Made by a program: the position numbers and the translations under genes. A model generated the notes under the pieces. The model was not told where the DNA came from. It saw only the letters and a list, made by a program, of their open reading frames with translations, and made no database searches. From JABMMZ01 sp964438995 (lineage in GTDB: Bacteria > Bacteroidota > Bacteroidia > NS11-12g > UBA955): 64,000 nt of DNA. Positions 18,638 to 28,400 of the stretch are shown one piece after another. Within the stretch, counting starts at the first letter, position 1; each line of letters begins with the position of its first letter. The stretch covers positions 1-64,000 of the forward strand of contig CAYTMQ010000007.1 in the NCBI GenBank assembly GCA_964438995.1, read 5' to 3'.

Positions 18638-19531
18638 ATGGGTGTTAAATTCTATAGATATTTTAATTTACTTTTTTTACTATGGTGCATTGTAGGTTTC
18701 AGTTCTTGCAAGAAAAAATGCTGTGATGCAAATAATCCAGATTGTGAGAATTATGATCCGTGTATTGGGGAAACAAGAATCAATTCAAATTTTAGAGTTA
18801 GACCAGGAGATAATGGATTTAAACCACCAGAAAAGTGGTGTGATTTATTGCCTTGTGATACGTTTAATACAAGCAGTGTTCGATTTGATATGCCTTTAAA
18901 TAACCCAGATAATAGCACTTATACTTGGCAAATTGGAACTGAACAAACGCCAAGAACAGGTAAGGGATTTGAAGTGGATTTTAGTGATTATTTGGATGCA
19001 GGAAATTGGGAATCTTCTGTCCCAGTTACTCTAACTATTAAGACGCCTATAAATGCATGCATGACAGACCTTAAAGATACTTTGATCAATGTAACTAGAA
19101 ATTTGTTTTTTACGAAAACGAATTATAGTATGTATCCTAGACAAACATTTCCTAAAGATTCAGTCACTGAAATAAAGTATAGAGGATATCTTATCAGTGA
19201 TAGGTCACAAGTTTTTGAATTCAAAATAACCAAGGTTTTGCAGAACTATTATAAAGGGTATTATATTGGTGGATTGGCTTATTTTTATGTTGGGTTACCA
19301 TTTGCCGATTCTATAATGTTGCCAAGGGATAACTATGCAGAATTTTGTAGTAATTATAAACATATCATTATGCGAAATATTTACACTTTTGATAAAGAGT
19401 TTAATGCTTTTACTGAAAATTTAGAGAGAATTGATTTTATCGTTGAATCTAATAAGAAAAGGACAATTGTGTTTAATTTCTTTGGAAACAAACATCCAAA
19501 ATATATTTTTAAAGGCGATGAGATCAAGTAA
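18638..19531 (+). CDS. Lipoprotein of unknown function
   Basis: The 297-residue protein has a lipoprotein signal: a hydrophobic stretch (YFNLLFLLWCIVGF) ending in the lipobox FSSC with Cys24, followed by KKK. A Cys-rich segment follows (KKCCDANNPDC), then a mostly beta-strand-like body with an aromatic-rich region near 190-225 (YYKGYYIGGLAYFYVG). No known domain was recognised. It should be anchored in the cell envelope. It starts a small plus-strand pair with the next gene 34 bases on. The composition is AT-rich relative to neighbours. Confidence 0.65.
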   Translation: MGVKFYRYFNLLFLLWCIVGFSSCKKKCCDANNPDCENYDPCIGETRINSNFRVRPGDNGFKPPEKWCDLLPCDTFNTSSVRFDMPLNNPDNSTYTWQIGTEQTPRTGKGFEVDFSDYLDAGNWESSVPVTLTIKTPINACMTDLKDTLINVTRNLFFTKTNYSMYPRQTFPKDSVTEIKYRGYLISDRSQVFEFKITKVLQNYYKGYYIGGLAYFYVGLPFADSIMLPRDNYAEFCSNYKHIIMRNIYTFDKEFNAFTENLERIDFIVESNKKRTIVFNFFGNKHPKYIFKGDEIK

Positions 19532-19565
19532 TTAATTCTTTATTATTTATCAATTGTTTTAAGCT

Positions 19566-20159
19566 ATGATCTCTCATTTGAATTCAATATTACCAAACCA
19601 TAAAAAGCTCATTACGTTTGTCTTTTTATTGCTCGTTGTAAACGCACATTCTAATCCTCAACCTAGAATTGTTTTGAGTAAGAATTATCTGTTTAACTCT
19701 ACATCGCTTAGAGATTACTTTAGCATTGGTTGTATTGGTGACTCGTTGTTTAAGAATAAAAAAATATCTTTAGCGCTGTTTGGTTATTTCAATACCTTTA
19801 AACAAGGTCAAAATAGTAAGAGAAATTATGTTGAAGGTGTTACGGGTGCATGTCTCTATAAATTGAACTATAAACATCTAGATCTCTATATCGGCCCCTC
19901 TCTTAACTATCGCTATGAAAATTATAAGAATAGGAATTTCCCTAGATATTATAACGAACGGATTGTTGGATTGGGCATCTATTCTTGCTTGGTATACAAT
20001 TTTAGTAAACGTGTATCCATTGCAACAGAAACCAATTTCCATTATCGACGTAAGAAAATTACTGAAGGTAATACTTCTACAGGTTTAAAATATTCTAGAA
20101 TCAATGATGGTCCTTCTTCTACTAAATACTTTTCGCTGGCAGTATTGTTCAATTTTTAA
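19566..20159 (+). CDS. Exported protein, possible small outer-membrane barrel
   Basis: The 197-residue protein has an N-terminal signal region (HKKLITFVFLLLVVNAHS). The rest contains alternating aromatic and polar stretches (LYKLNYKHLDLYIGPSLNYRYENY, shown here only in part by LNYRYENYKN) and ends in a Phe-terminated strand (KYFSLAVLFNF), which is a feature of outer-membrane barrels recognised by BamA. A barrel fold is inferred from this; no family was recognised. It follows the lipoprotein gene closely and may be cotranscribed. Confidence 0.55.
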   Translation: MISHLNSILPNHKKLITFVFLLLVVNAHSNPQPRIVLSKNYLFNSTSLRDYFSIGCIGDSLFKNKKISLALFGYFNTFKQGQNSKRNYVEGVTGACLYKLNYKHLDLYIGPSLNYRYENYKNRNFPRYYNERIVGLGIYSCLVYNFSKRVSIATETNFHYRRKKITEGNTSTGLKYSRINDGPSSTKYFSLAVLFNF

Positions 20160-20342
20160 TGACTGAATTGAATACATCCTTCGCAAGTCTAGTGTAAAAA
20201 CCTATCCCTTTTATAATGATAGATTCATACAATTGCCAAATTACTCTAAGTTCATTTTTTTGATGTCTTAAACTTCAACTTCCTGAGATGTTTACATAAA
20301 TAGGTTAGAAAATTTCATATTGTTTGTTCAATTGTTAAAGTT

Positions 20343-21065
20343 TTAAAATGCCTTAATATCTTTATATTTAAGTATCCATGAAGCAGAGTCTAAGATATTC
20401 TTTGATGTATATTTTTTGTAATCAAGTCTTACCAATCCATAATTTCTTGCCCAGTAATAACTGCTGAAATTTGCACTACCGTTTTGCCCACCCCATAACA
20501 ATTTAGTATCATCCCAAAATGGTAGACCGTCATCCATTTCAAGATCAAATCTGTAAATATCATTATAAGTCTGACCACCAATCACCATAGATGGATAATA
20601 ATTACAATAACTAGGATATTTGTTCCAAGGTATGTAAAATACATTACCCCCACGCATATACTTACTTATTGTAAATGTGGAATCATAATCAATACAACCC
20701 AAACAGGGATTTGTGGTCCAATAATTCACAACTCCATTTCTATGATTTGTATAAATTACAAAATTTATTTTCTCTTGCTTTACCAACCTTTTAAAATCAG
20801 CAGTCTCATATTCTAGAGTAACAGTATCTCTACTCATTGAAACAATAGTACATGTATCTAATTCTCCAGTTCTATTGTTTTCATATATCCAAAATGAACC
20901 TGGTTTGAAATAGAAATAGTCTTTGAAATTCCCAAAACCAATAGTACCAAAATCTTCCATCTTTCTTTCTCTTGGCTTGAATTTGCAGTTTAAAGCATTG
21001 AAAATTAGAAGAATGAAAAGATAAAATTTTATTGAGTTATTTATTTTTAATGGTTTTATATACAA
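20343..21065 (-). CDS. Exported/lipoprotein-like protein, start uncertain
   Basis: The frame (240 codons) has a hydrophobic N-terminus (KFYLFILLIFNALNCKF) with a Cys that could be lipidated, although Asn before it is unusual. The body has WIYE near residue 60, a Cys pair (NPCLGC), many Tyr/Trp residues and a terminal YGLVRLDY...W pattern. The protein at 44218-44901 shares the layout (WIYE early, GIVKY then W late), so the two look like distant paralogues. The only upstream start is TTG at 21065, but that codon lies within a perfect TATATTTG promoter box; no in-frame ATG occurs before residue 36. The true start may be an unusual codon. Function unknown. Confidence 0.55.
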   Translation of the reverse strand: MYIKPLKINNSIKFYLFILLIFNALNCKFKPRERKMEDFGTIGFGNFKDYFYFKPGSFWIYENNRTGELDTCTIVSMSRDTVTLEYETADFKRLVKQEKINFVIYTNHRNGVVNYWTTNPCLGCIDYDSTFTISKYMRGGNVFYIPWNKYPSYCNYYPSMVIGGQTYNDIYRFDLEMDDGLPFWDDTKLLWGGQNGSANFSSYYWARNYGLVRLDYKKYTSKNILDSASWILKYKDIKAF

Positions 21066-21070
21066 ATATA
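21063..21070 (-). promoter_or_regulatory. TATATTTG -7 box overlapping the apparent start codon
   Basis: On the minus strand this matches TAnnTTTG fully. Its last three bases, TTG, are the apparent start codon of the gene at 20343-21065, which cannot both be true if transcription begins some six bases downstream. Confidence 0.4.
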
Positions 21071-21271
21071 TTAAAAATTAGCTATTTGTCAATTGATAAC
21101 TTTAAAGGAAAGGTTATCAAACCTTAATCTTATAATACTATTTGTAATTATATTCTGAATAATTTAAAATTCGGGCTAATTGCAATAGATTGATTCCCCC
21201 TCATTCTCAATCATTTGCTTTTCTCCCTAATTTTTCTTATACTTGTAGTCACAATACCAAAATAATTCGGT

Positions 21272-22189
21272 TTGCCTATGAGTAAAAGCTTACCAGTCGT
21301 TCTCTTCTTATGCCTGACTATTTTTTCTGCCTGTTCTAAGAAAGACCTCGTCGTTTCTGGGAATGTGCCAAAATCTTATGAGGATGTCTCTACCGTTAAA
21401 GTGGAGAATTACATCAATCGTATGTACATCGACCTACTTGGCAGAGAACCTCTAGATGCTGAGTCTGATCGTGATGTCAAATTTTTAAGAGATAATAAGC
21501 TCTCTTTCGATGCTCGCAAAATCCTTATCAACCGTTTAATGACCGATACCATCTATGTTGTCGGTGATTCATCTTATAAAAAAGCATACTACCAACGCTT
21601 ATACGACTTAGCTAAAGCTAGACTTCTTGAAGGCGCTGATGATGGTGAATTCTATCAACAAATTGGCAATGCAGAATTTGCTCTTAAAGTCTCTCGTCTT
21701 AATGGCGACTCAGTGGGAGTGTTTTCTGCTATGGCAACCATAGATAGATGTAAAAATGTTGTGCGCACCCGACGTGAATACCAATTTGGTGTCATTAACA
21801 TCCACACCATGTATGCCCGAATGTTAGACAACCCAATTTACGATGTCATCAACATGAATTCACTCAATTTTGTGAATGCCTCTTTCGACGATTTGTTTTT
21901 TAGATTCCCTACTCGCGACGAATTTGCTATTGCTTACGGCATCATTGAAAGTGGTAAAGGTGGTAGTCTATTTGGCGCTTATGCCGATAACAAACCTGCT
22001 TATTGCGACATGCTGGTTAAATCAAGAGAGTTTCACGAAGGCATGATCAAATGGGCCTACTTAACTTTGATTGGTAGAGAACCCAATACACAAGAAACCT
22101 ATAACCTGTTGCTCGATTTTTACAGTACAGGTAATTTTCAAAAAGTTCAACTTAACATCCTATCAACCGATGAATATGCACATTTTTAA
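21272..22189 (+). CDS. Lipoprotein with DUF1549-like repeats
   Basis: The 305-residue protein has a signal sequence with lipobox FSAC (Cys21). Two copies of a helical motif are visible: YIDLLGREPLDAES near residue 50 and YLTLIGREPNTQET near 270, each followed by a segment ending in R-I-L or N-I-L and D-x-Y. The 'LLGR-x-P-x-x-x-E' pattern is typical of DUF1549-like modules found beside DUF1501 proteins. It opens an operon running to 28943: the next gene overlaps its end by 14 bases. Biochemical role unknown; cell-envelope location is inferred. Confidence 0.65.
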   Translation: MPMSKSLPVVLFLCLTIFSACSKKDLVVSGNVPKSYEDVSTVKVENYINRMYIDLLGREPLDAESDRDVKFLRDNKLSFDARKILINRLMTDTIYVVGDSSYKKAYYQRLYDLAKARLLEGADDGEFYQQIGNAEFALKVSRLNGDSVGVFSAMATIDRCKNVVRTRREYQFGVINIHTMYARMLDNPIYDVINMNSLNFVNASFDDLFFRFPTRDEFAIAYGIIESGKGGSLFGAYADNKPAYCDMLVKSREFHEGMIKWAYLTLIGREPNTQETYNLLLDFYSTGNFQKVQLNILSTDEYAHF

Positions 22190-22670
22190 AGGAATGGCGG
22201 TGCTTACATTGCTCACAGTTTTTGTGGCTTGTAAGAAAAATTCAAGTACCTACGAGGTGGTCAATACCAGCTCTTACGGTGACAATTTGAACAAAGACAA
22301 ATCGAAATCGAATATCGAATTTCACAGTATTCTCTCGACCAACTTGTTCCAGAAGCCATCATCTATCAACGAATTGAGTAGAATAGACCGTGTCATTCAA
22401 AGTTGCGGTGATAAATCGCTCATCAACGAAGTCATCATCAGCAATTACATGAACTCATCTAATGTGCGTTTGCCTTCTAGACGAATGATGGTGGATAGCA
22501 CTGAGCGTTTCGTTGAAGAAACGTATATACGATTCTTTATCCGCCGACCAACAGAGGCTGAGAAAACTTGGTTCATCAATTTTATCAACGCCAACAAATC
22601 TAACCCCAACTTCAGACCAGAGCTTGTATACACTGCTTTCGCTGCTTCAGACGAATACATGTTCTATTAA
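22176..22670 (+). CDS. Lipoprotein, shorter DUF1549-like relative of the preceding gene
   Basis: The product is about 164 residues, with signal and lipobox VFVAC followed by KK. The C-terminal third (EETYIRFFIRRPTEAEKTW and SDEYMFY) repeats the motif of the upstream gene's C-terminus (IGREPNTQET, TDEYAHF), so the two are related and may act together. I use the ATG at 22176; ATGs at 22170 and 22194 are also possible. It overlaps the upstream gene and ends 12 bases before the DUF1501-like gene, consistent with one transcript. Confidence 0.62.
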   Translation: MHIFKGMAVLTLLTVFVACKKNSSTYEVVNTSSYGDNLNKDKSKSNIEFHSILSTNLFQKPSSINELSRIDRVIQSCGDKSLINEVIISNYMNSSNVRLPSRRMMVDSTERFVEETYIRFFIRRPTEAEKTWFINFINANKSNPNFRPELVYTAFAASDEYMFY

Positions 22671-22682
22671 AATTTACACAAC

Positions 22683-24023
22683 ATGAAAAGAAGACAATTT
22701 GTAAAAAACGCAGCAGCTCTTACAGCAGGAGGATTGGTGTTGCCATATATCTTACCTTCTGGTAGATTGTTTGCAAGAACCAATGTGCCCAAAGCCGACC
22801 ACGTAGTATTTGTGATGTTTGGCGGTGGCTTGCGTCAACAAGATTCTATACTTCAAAGGTATTTGGCCGATTCGCAAGGTTATAATGTAGAAGGCAATAT
22901 CCTATACAACATGTTAGAAGGTGCACCGCCATCTTCAAAAATTGCTTATGGCACAACACCTGCTGGTCAGCCCAATGGCTCGCAACCCATTCCTAAATTG
23001 CTCTCTCAATCGCTGCAATTACAAGGCACCATCTTTGCCGAAATGCGCGCCATCTCAGGCGGTCACTATGGCGGTTGGAACTCTTTGATAACAGGAAGTA
23101 GGGTAGAAGGTCAGGGTTTAAAAGTGCGACCAATCAATCCAACCATGTTCGAATACGCCCGCAGATTTGGTGGCTTTAAAGCAACCGATGTGTGGTTCAT
23201 AGGCAATACCATCAGCAATTCCATACCTCTGTTAAACTCGAGTAAACATCCAGATTTCGGATTGCAATATGGCGCTAACTTCTTCGCTCCGGGTATCACC
23301 TTTGGTGGTGATGGTTATGCAGCCTTATCAAATGCAAAAGTGTATCATCCTCAAGAAGAACTTGAGCCGATGTACAAAATGAAAAATTTCCTTGATAATA
23401 CCTTTAACATCAAGAAAGGTGAAATGCCAGGTATTAAAAATACTGACGATGAAAAAACACAAATCAAGGAGTTTATCGCCAATACCTTCCAAAGACAAAG
23501 TGCTGGATTGATTCCAATGCCTCCTGTTTCTGGAGGAGATGGTTTCACAATAGGTTACGCTGCTGAAGTATTGAGGGTGTTCAAACCTAAACTGTTGGTG
23601 GTTAATTTAAGCAATATAGATGGCTGTCACAGCAACTTTACTGGGTACCTTCAAGCCATGCACAAAGCCGATCACGCTGTTGGATTCTTGTGGAACTATA
23701 TCCAAACACAAATTCCAGAAATGGCTGGTAAAACCATTATGACTTTCGTTCCTGAATGCGGAAGAAACCTACAACACAACCCTATTCAAGATGAAAACGA
23801 TTGGTATGGTTACGACCACGGCGACCAAAATTCACTGCGCGTGTTTGGCGGTATGGTTGGTCAGAATGTGCCTTCTAATTTGATGATGGGAAGTGAATCA
23901 AATCCCATCGGAAAAGTAACCGATTTTAATTTGACCATAGCCGATATTCTCGGATATAAAGACGAAGTAATTGCAACAGGCTTGATAGATTCTGAAGCTA
24001 GAAGTTTATTTGATAGAATATGA
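22683..24023 (+). CDS. DUF1501-like secreted protein with Tat-type signal
   Basis: The 446-residue protein begins MKRRQFVKNAAALTAGGL, a twin-arginine-like signal (RRQF, then a weak hydrophobic core). The body resembles DUF1501/alkaline-phosphatase-superfamily proteins: a VVFVMFGGGLRQQDS segment near residue 40 where metal ligands usually lie, an ISGGHYGGWNSLITG segment, and a late FVPECGRNLQHN and YGYDHGDQ region with conserved Asp and His. Members are usually found with DUF1549/DUF1553 proteins and cytochromes in Planctomycetota and Bacteroidota; their activity is not established. Its end overlaps the next start by four bases (ATGA). Confidence 0.7.
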   Translation: MKRRQFVKNAAALTAGGLVLPYILPSGRLFARTNVPKADHVVFVMFGGGLRQQDSILQRYLADSQGYNVEGNILYNMLEGAPPSSKIAYGTTPAGQPNGSQPIPKLLSQSLQLQGTIFAEMRAISGGHYGGWNSLITGSRVEGQGLKVRPINPTMFEYARRFGGFKATDVWFIGNTISNSIPLLNSSKHPDFGLQYGANFFAPGITFGGDGYAALSNAKVYHPQEELEPMYKMKNFLDNTFNIKKGEMPGIKNTDDEKTQIKEFIANTFQRQSAGLIPMPPVSGGDGFTIGYAAEVLRVFKPKLLVVNLSNIDGCHSNFTGYLQAMHKADHAVGFLWNYIQTQIPEMAGKTIMTFVPECGRNLQHNPIQDENDWYGYDHGDQNSLRVFGGMVGQNVPSNLMMGSESNPIGKVTDFNLTIADILGYKDEVIATGLIDSEARSLFDRI

Positions 24024-24958
24024 GAAAATTAGTCGTATTGGCCTTAAGTTCGATGTTGCTGTTTGCTTGTAAGAAAAGCAGTAAGAATCCATATGACGAT
24101 TGGAAAGACGAATCTAAAAGTCCGCCAATTGTCGACCAACCTATAGACCCTAATACCATTCAAGGTTTACACAAGAACATTTTCAAACCTACTTGTGCAA
24201 ATAGCGGTTGTCACGATGGGAATTTTGAACCAGATTTTAGAACGGTAGAAAGCTCCTACAATTCACTCATCAATAGATTGAGTACGAATACCGATCCCAA
24301 CAATCCTCAATACGATAAACGCGTTGTACCAGGCGATGCTGCTAAGAGTATGATTCTGCATCGCATCAAAGATTTTATTCCAGGTACTCAAGGTAAAATG
24401 CCTTTAACAGTCGACCCAGGAAGTGATTGGCCTGCCAAACAAGCTGATTACATTCAAAACATCACCAATTGGATCAACGATGGTGCAAAAGACCAATTGG
24501 GTAACAGTCCAGCAAGCATCGATTTTACTCCGCAAATGGGCGGTTTAATGGTGTTTGCAGATGGCTCTAATACTCCTTTAGCCCATACTGGATATAATCC
24601 TGTTTCTGTGCCAGCTGGAACAAGCACCTTGAAAATTATGGTGGCATTTTTAGATGATAAAACTGCTCCTAACCAATTTGGAAAAACCACCATCAACTTT
24701 ACTTTAAATCCCTATCAATATGATACCACTGTCAATACAATGTCTGTTGATGCATCGCCATTTTTAGCCAAAGGTGTTAGTGGTACAGATATCAATTACT
24801 GGCATTATGTGACACTTAATGTGGCAGATATCGGTGTGTCTGGTGATGTTGTTTGGGTGAGAACTGAGACAACAGATAAGGTCAATCCAAGCGTATTGAT
24901 TCCTGCTCCAACTGCTCCTTTTAATTTTAAAAAATACTTTGCAATTAGATTGAATTGA
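24020..24958 (+). CDS. Lipoprotein with a possible c-type heme motif
   Basis: The 312-residue protein has a lipobox LFAC (Cys17). Near residues 55-66 is FKPTCANSGCHDG, that is Cys59-x4-Cys64-His65. Canonical covalent heme sites are C-x2-C-H; C-x4-C-H occurs in some multiheme cytochromes and in Planctomycete-type cytochrome domains, so heme binding is plausible but unproven. Residues 180-312 form a beta-rich domain. In the operon, a DUF1501 protein plus a cytochrome-like lipoprotein is the usual combination. Its stop overlaps the next ATG by one base (TGATG). Confidence 0.65.
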   Translation: MRKLVVLALSSMLLFACKKSSKNPYDDWKDESKSPPIVDQPIDPNTIQGLHKNIFKPTCANSGCHDGNFEPDFRTVESSYNSLINRLSTNTDPNNPQYDKRVVPGDAAKSMILHRIKDFIPGTQGKMPLTVDPGSDWPAKQADYIQNITNWINDGAKDQLGNSPASIDFTPQMGGLMVFADGSNTPLAHTGYNPVSVPAGTSTLKIMVAFLDDKTAPNQFGKTTINFTLNPYQYDTTVNTMSVDASPFLAKGVSGTDINYWHYVTLNVADIGVSGDVVWVRTETTDKVNPSVLIPAPTAPFNFKKYFAIRLN

Positions 24959-25401
24959 TGAAGACATTACAACATATAACCATATTCGTCGTGAGTCTTT
25001 TGATGTTGAATGCATGCAAAAAAGATTCCGCTGCAGGTACTGCGCCTGTCATTAAATTGATCAGTGTTAGTTCAACTGACATCAAGGAGTTTAAAGATAG
25101 TTTGACCATAGAACTTGAATACACGGATAACGATGGTGATATTGGTGAAGATGATCCGGATAAAAATTCTTTGCAAATCAAAGACCGTCGTTTATCAGAA
25201 GCCGATTTCTATTTCGTTAAACCTCTTGCTCCTCCTGATTCGGATATTAAAATTACTGGTAGGATTCAAGTGCAAATTAAAAACACGTTTTTATTGGGTA
25301 CAGGTAATGCTGAAATTACCCAGTTTGATATCAAGCTAAGAGACAAAGCCGGGCACTGGAGCAATTCTATCAACACACCTAACATCACCATTACAAAATA
25401 A
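24958..25401 (+). CDS. Small lipoprotein
   Basis: The 147-residue product starts at ATG 24958; the TTG just before it overlaps the previous stop and is not needed. It has a lipoprotein signal (ITIFVVSLLMLNAC, then KKD), and a single 110-residue beta-sandwich-like domain with an acidic loop (YTDNDGDIGEDDPDKNS) that looks like a calcium-binding or cadherin-type loop. It lies two bases before the large T9SS protein gene, so the two are cotranscribed. Function unknown. Confidence 0.62.
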   Translation: MKTLQHITIFVVSLLMLNACKKDSAAGTAPVIKLISVSSTDIKEFKDSLTIELEYTDNDGDIGEDDPDKNSLQIKDRRLSEADFYFVKPLAPPDSDIKITGRIQVQIKNTFLLGTGNAEITQFDIKLRDKAGHWSNSINTPNITITK

Positions 25402-25403
25402 TC

Positions 25404-28400
25404 GTGAATACCAAACAATATAGCGTATCTGTTAAAGCACTCTTTATGGTGTTGGGATACTTCTTGTTGTCTAGCCAACTAGTAGGCCAAACGACCTATA
25501 AAATGGGTAATGGTAAAATATACAGTTGCAAAGGCAAGTTAACCGATAGCGAAGGGAATTTACAATCGGCAAAGAAATATGCCAACAACGAAAACTACAT
25601 CTTTACAGTTTGCGTGAAAGGCGCTAGTACCATCAACATCAAATTCAACGGTAATTTTTGTACCGAAAGTATATCCGACTTTCTTAAGGTGTACAAAGGA
25701 AGAGATACTACTGGTACATTGATTAGAACCTACACGGGGTCAATTAACAATCCTATTTCAATCAATGCTTCAGATACCTGTGTGACCTTTTATTTTCATT
25801 CTGATGCCAACATTGTTTGCGATGGTTGGGATTTGGATTGGGAAGCCAAAATCACATCGGTGCCTCAACCAAAATTCAATGCATTGGCTGATCCAAATTG
25901 CAACAGCAATACCATTAGAGTTACCCTAGATCAAAAATTCAATTGCGATTCTGTAAAGGCTGCCAATTTCAAATTGTCTGGGGCTTTAAGTACCGCCATT
26001 ACTAGTGTTTCTGGTGTTAATTGCGATTCGAAAAATGAAACCAATACATTTGATATAACATTTGCATCAGGATTAAATAAGAGTGGAAATTACACTTTAG
26101 ATTTTAATTCATCGTTCAAAGATGCTTGCGATAGTGTATGGAAAATCAACGCAAAGCTCAATTTTAAAATCACCAATTGTCCAATAAAAGTAGATTTAGT
26201 ATCCAATAAATACACCATCTGTAAAGGCAGTTGTGCAACTTTAACAGCAACAATAACTGGAGGTAATTCTTCTAACTATGCTTACAATTGGATAGCAGGA
26301 GGATTAAGTGGTGCGCCACCGAAATCTGTTTGTCCAACGGTTGACACCAGATACATTCTTCAAGTTAGTGATGGCGTTTCAGTGCCAGGATCAGATACCG
26401 TTGATATTGTTGTTAAAGATCCGCCAACTGCGCAAAACGATACAACAGTTTGTCAATCTAGTTTACCATTTAATTTAACGGGTATTCCAAGCGGAGGTAC
26501 TTGGTCGGGCACTGGTATCACCAATGCCGCCAATGGAACTTTTAGTCCTTCTGTTTCTGGAGCAGGTGCATTTAAAGCCTATTATACCATTGGTTCTTGT
26601 CGAGATTCTGCTGTTGTAACAGTAAGAGCAATAAATGCTGGTTCACCTTTGGCCGCATGTCCTAACTCAGCCCCGTTTTTGGTCAGTGGTTTCTCGCCTT
26701 CTGGTGGTACTTGGTCTGGACCAAATATAACATCTGCGGGATTGATTACACCACCATCAACTTCGGGTTCTTTTGTTGTTACTTACTCTTGGAATGGGTG
26801 CACCAGCAATAAGACCATCAACATTGATAGCATTGTTTTAAACAAACATTACGATACCGTTTGTAAATCGAAAACATTAGATACATTTAAGTTTTCGCCT
26901 TTAGGAGGTTTGTGGTCGGGCACTGGCGTAACCAATCAAAGACTCGGCATTAACAATCCTAACACAGCTGGCGCTGGAAATAAATTGTACATCTACACCA
27001 TCAATGGTTGCAAAGATACTTTGAGAAGAAACATCGTTGATGTGGATGCAAGATGGGATGAAATTGCTTGTCCAGATGCGGGTCAGAGAACCTTGCCTGC
27101 CGGTTTGCCTGCAGGTGGTTTCTGGAAAGGGAAGGGGATATTCGACCCTATTGCAGGTATATTTGATGCCGATAGTTTTAAGGTGCCAGGTAAATCTACT
27201 TTTGTACAAACAACCTTAACCTATACAGCTCCAAATGGATGCAAGGACGATAAAATCATGTACCTGAGGTATAGCAGATTTTATGCAGATACAATAAAGA
27301 ATTGTGTGAGCGATACTGCATATTTTATGAGGTACCAATACATTTTTAGTGATCCTTGGAATTTGTATTATACTGGTAGCAATGGTATAGTGGGCACCAG
27401 TGTTTACTATCAAAAATTCAATCCAGCATTGGCAGGAAGGGGCAGTATCAATCAAATTATCGGTGATGGAAATGGCTGTAAGGATACCATCATCATCATG
27501 GTGTATCCGCGAGCCAATATCCAAAAAGACACCGCGTTTTGTATAGCAGACAACCCTGTCAACTTAATGAATAAAGCTGGTGCAGGAACCTTCTCTGGTA
27601 AAGGCATCACCAATGGTAATCTCGGGACTTTTAGTCCTGCAGTTGCTGGAGTTGGTACACATTTGATATTCTTTTCTCAACCTGGAAAATGTAAAGATAC
27701 CATAAGGATAACGGTTAAACCATTGCCTATTCCAACCATAAACGGACTGATAAGCAATTATTGCATCAGAGATACCAATATCGCCTTGTTGGTAACGCCA
27801 AAAGGAGGAACATTGACTGGCCCGGGAATAACCGATACAACATTTAATCCTAGACAAGCAGGCAGTGGCTCGCATACAATAGTGTATAAAGTAGGCACTG
27901 GAAAATGTGTCAATCAAACCTCATTTTCGTTTGATGTAGCTGATACTCTAAGACTCACTTTAAGTGCAGATAAGGACACAATTTGTATTGGAACACCTGT
28001 TAACTTAACAACCATTAGGAGCGGTGGTTTGGGTACCTACAATCAGAAATGGAGCAGTGGCGAATTCAATGTTCAAAACGTGTATGCCATCCCAAAAAAG
28101 ACCATAACGTATAGAGTCGTGCTCAAAGATGGATGCAGCGATTCGGTGCTTAGACAAAAGGAAATTTACGTGCATGCTCCTATGACTGGCACTATATCTA
28201 CTAGTACCATTCAGTGTTACGGCAACAAAGGATTTGCCAACTTGACCATGGCAGGTGTTGGTCCTTATCAATACACATGGAACACCATACCACAACAAAC
28301 TACTGCCAATATTACGGCATCGGTTGGCACGACATACAAAGTGAGGGTAAAAAACACCATGACCCAATGTTTCTTCGACACATTTGCAACCATTCCTGGG

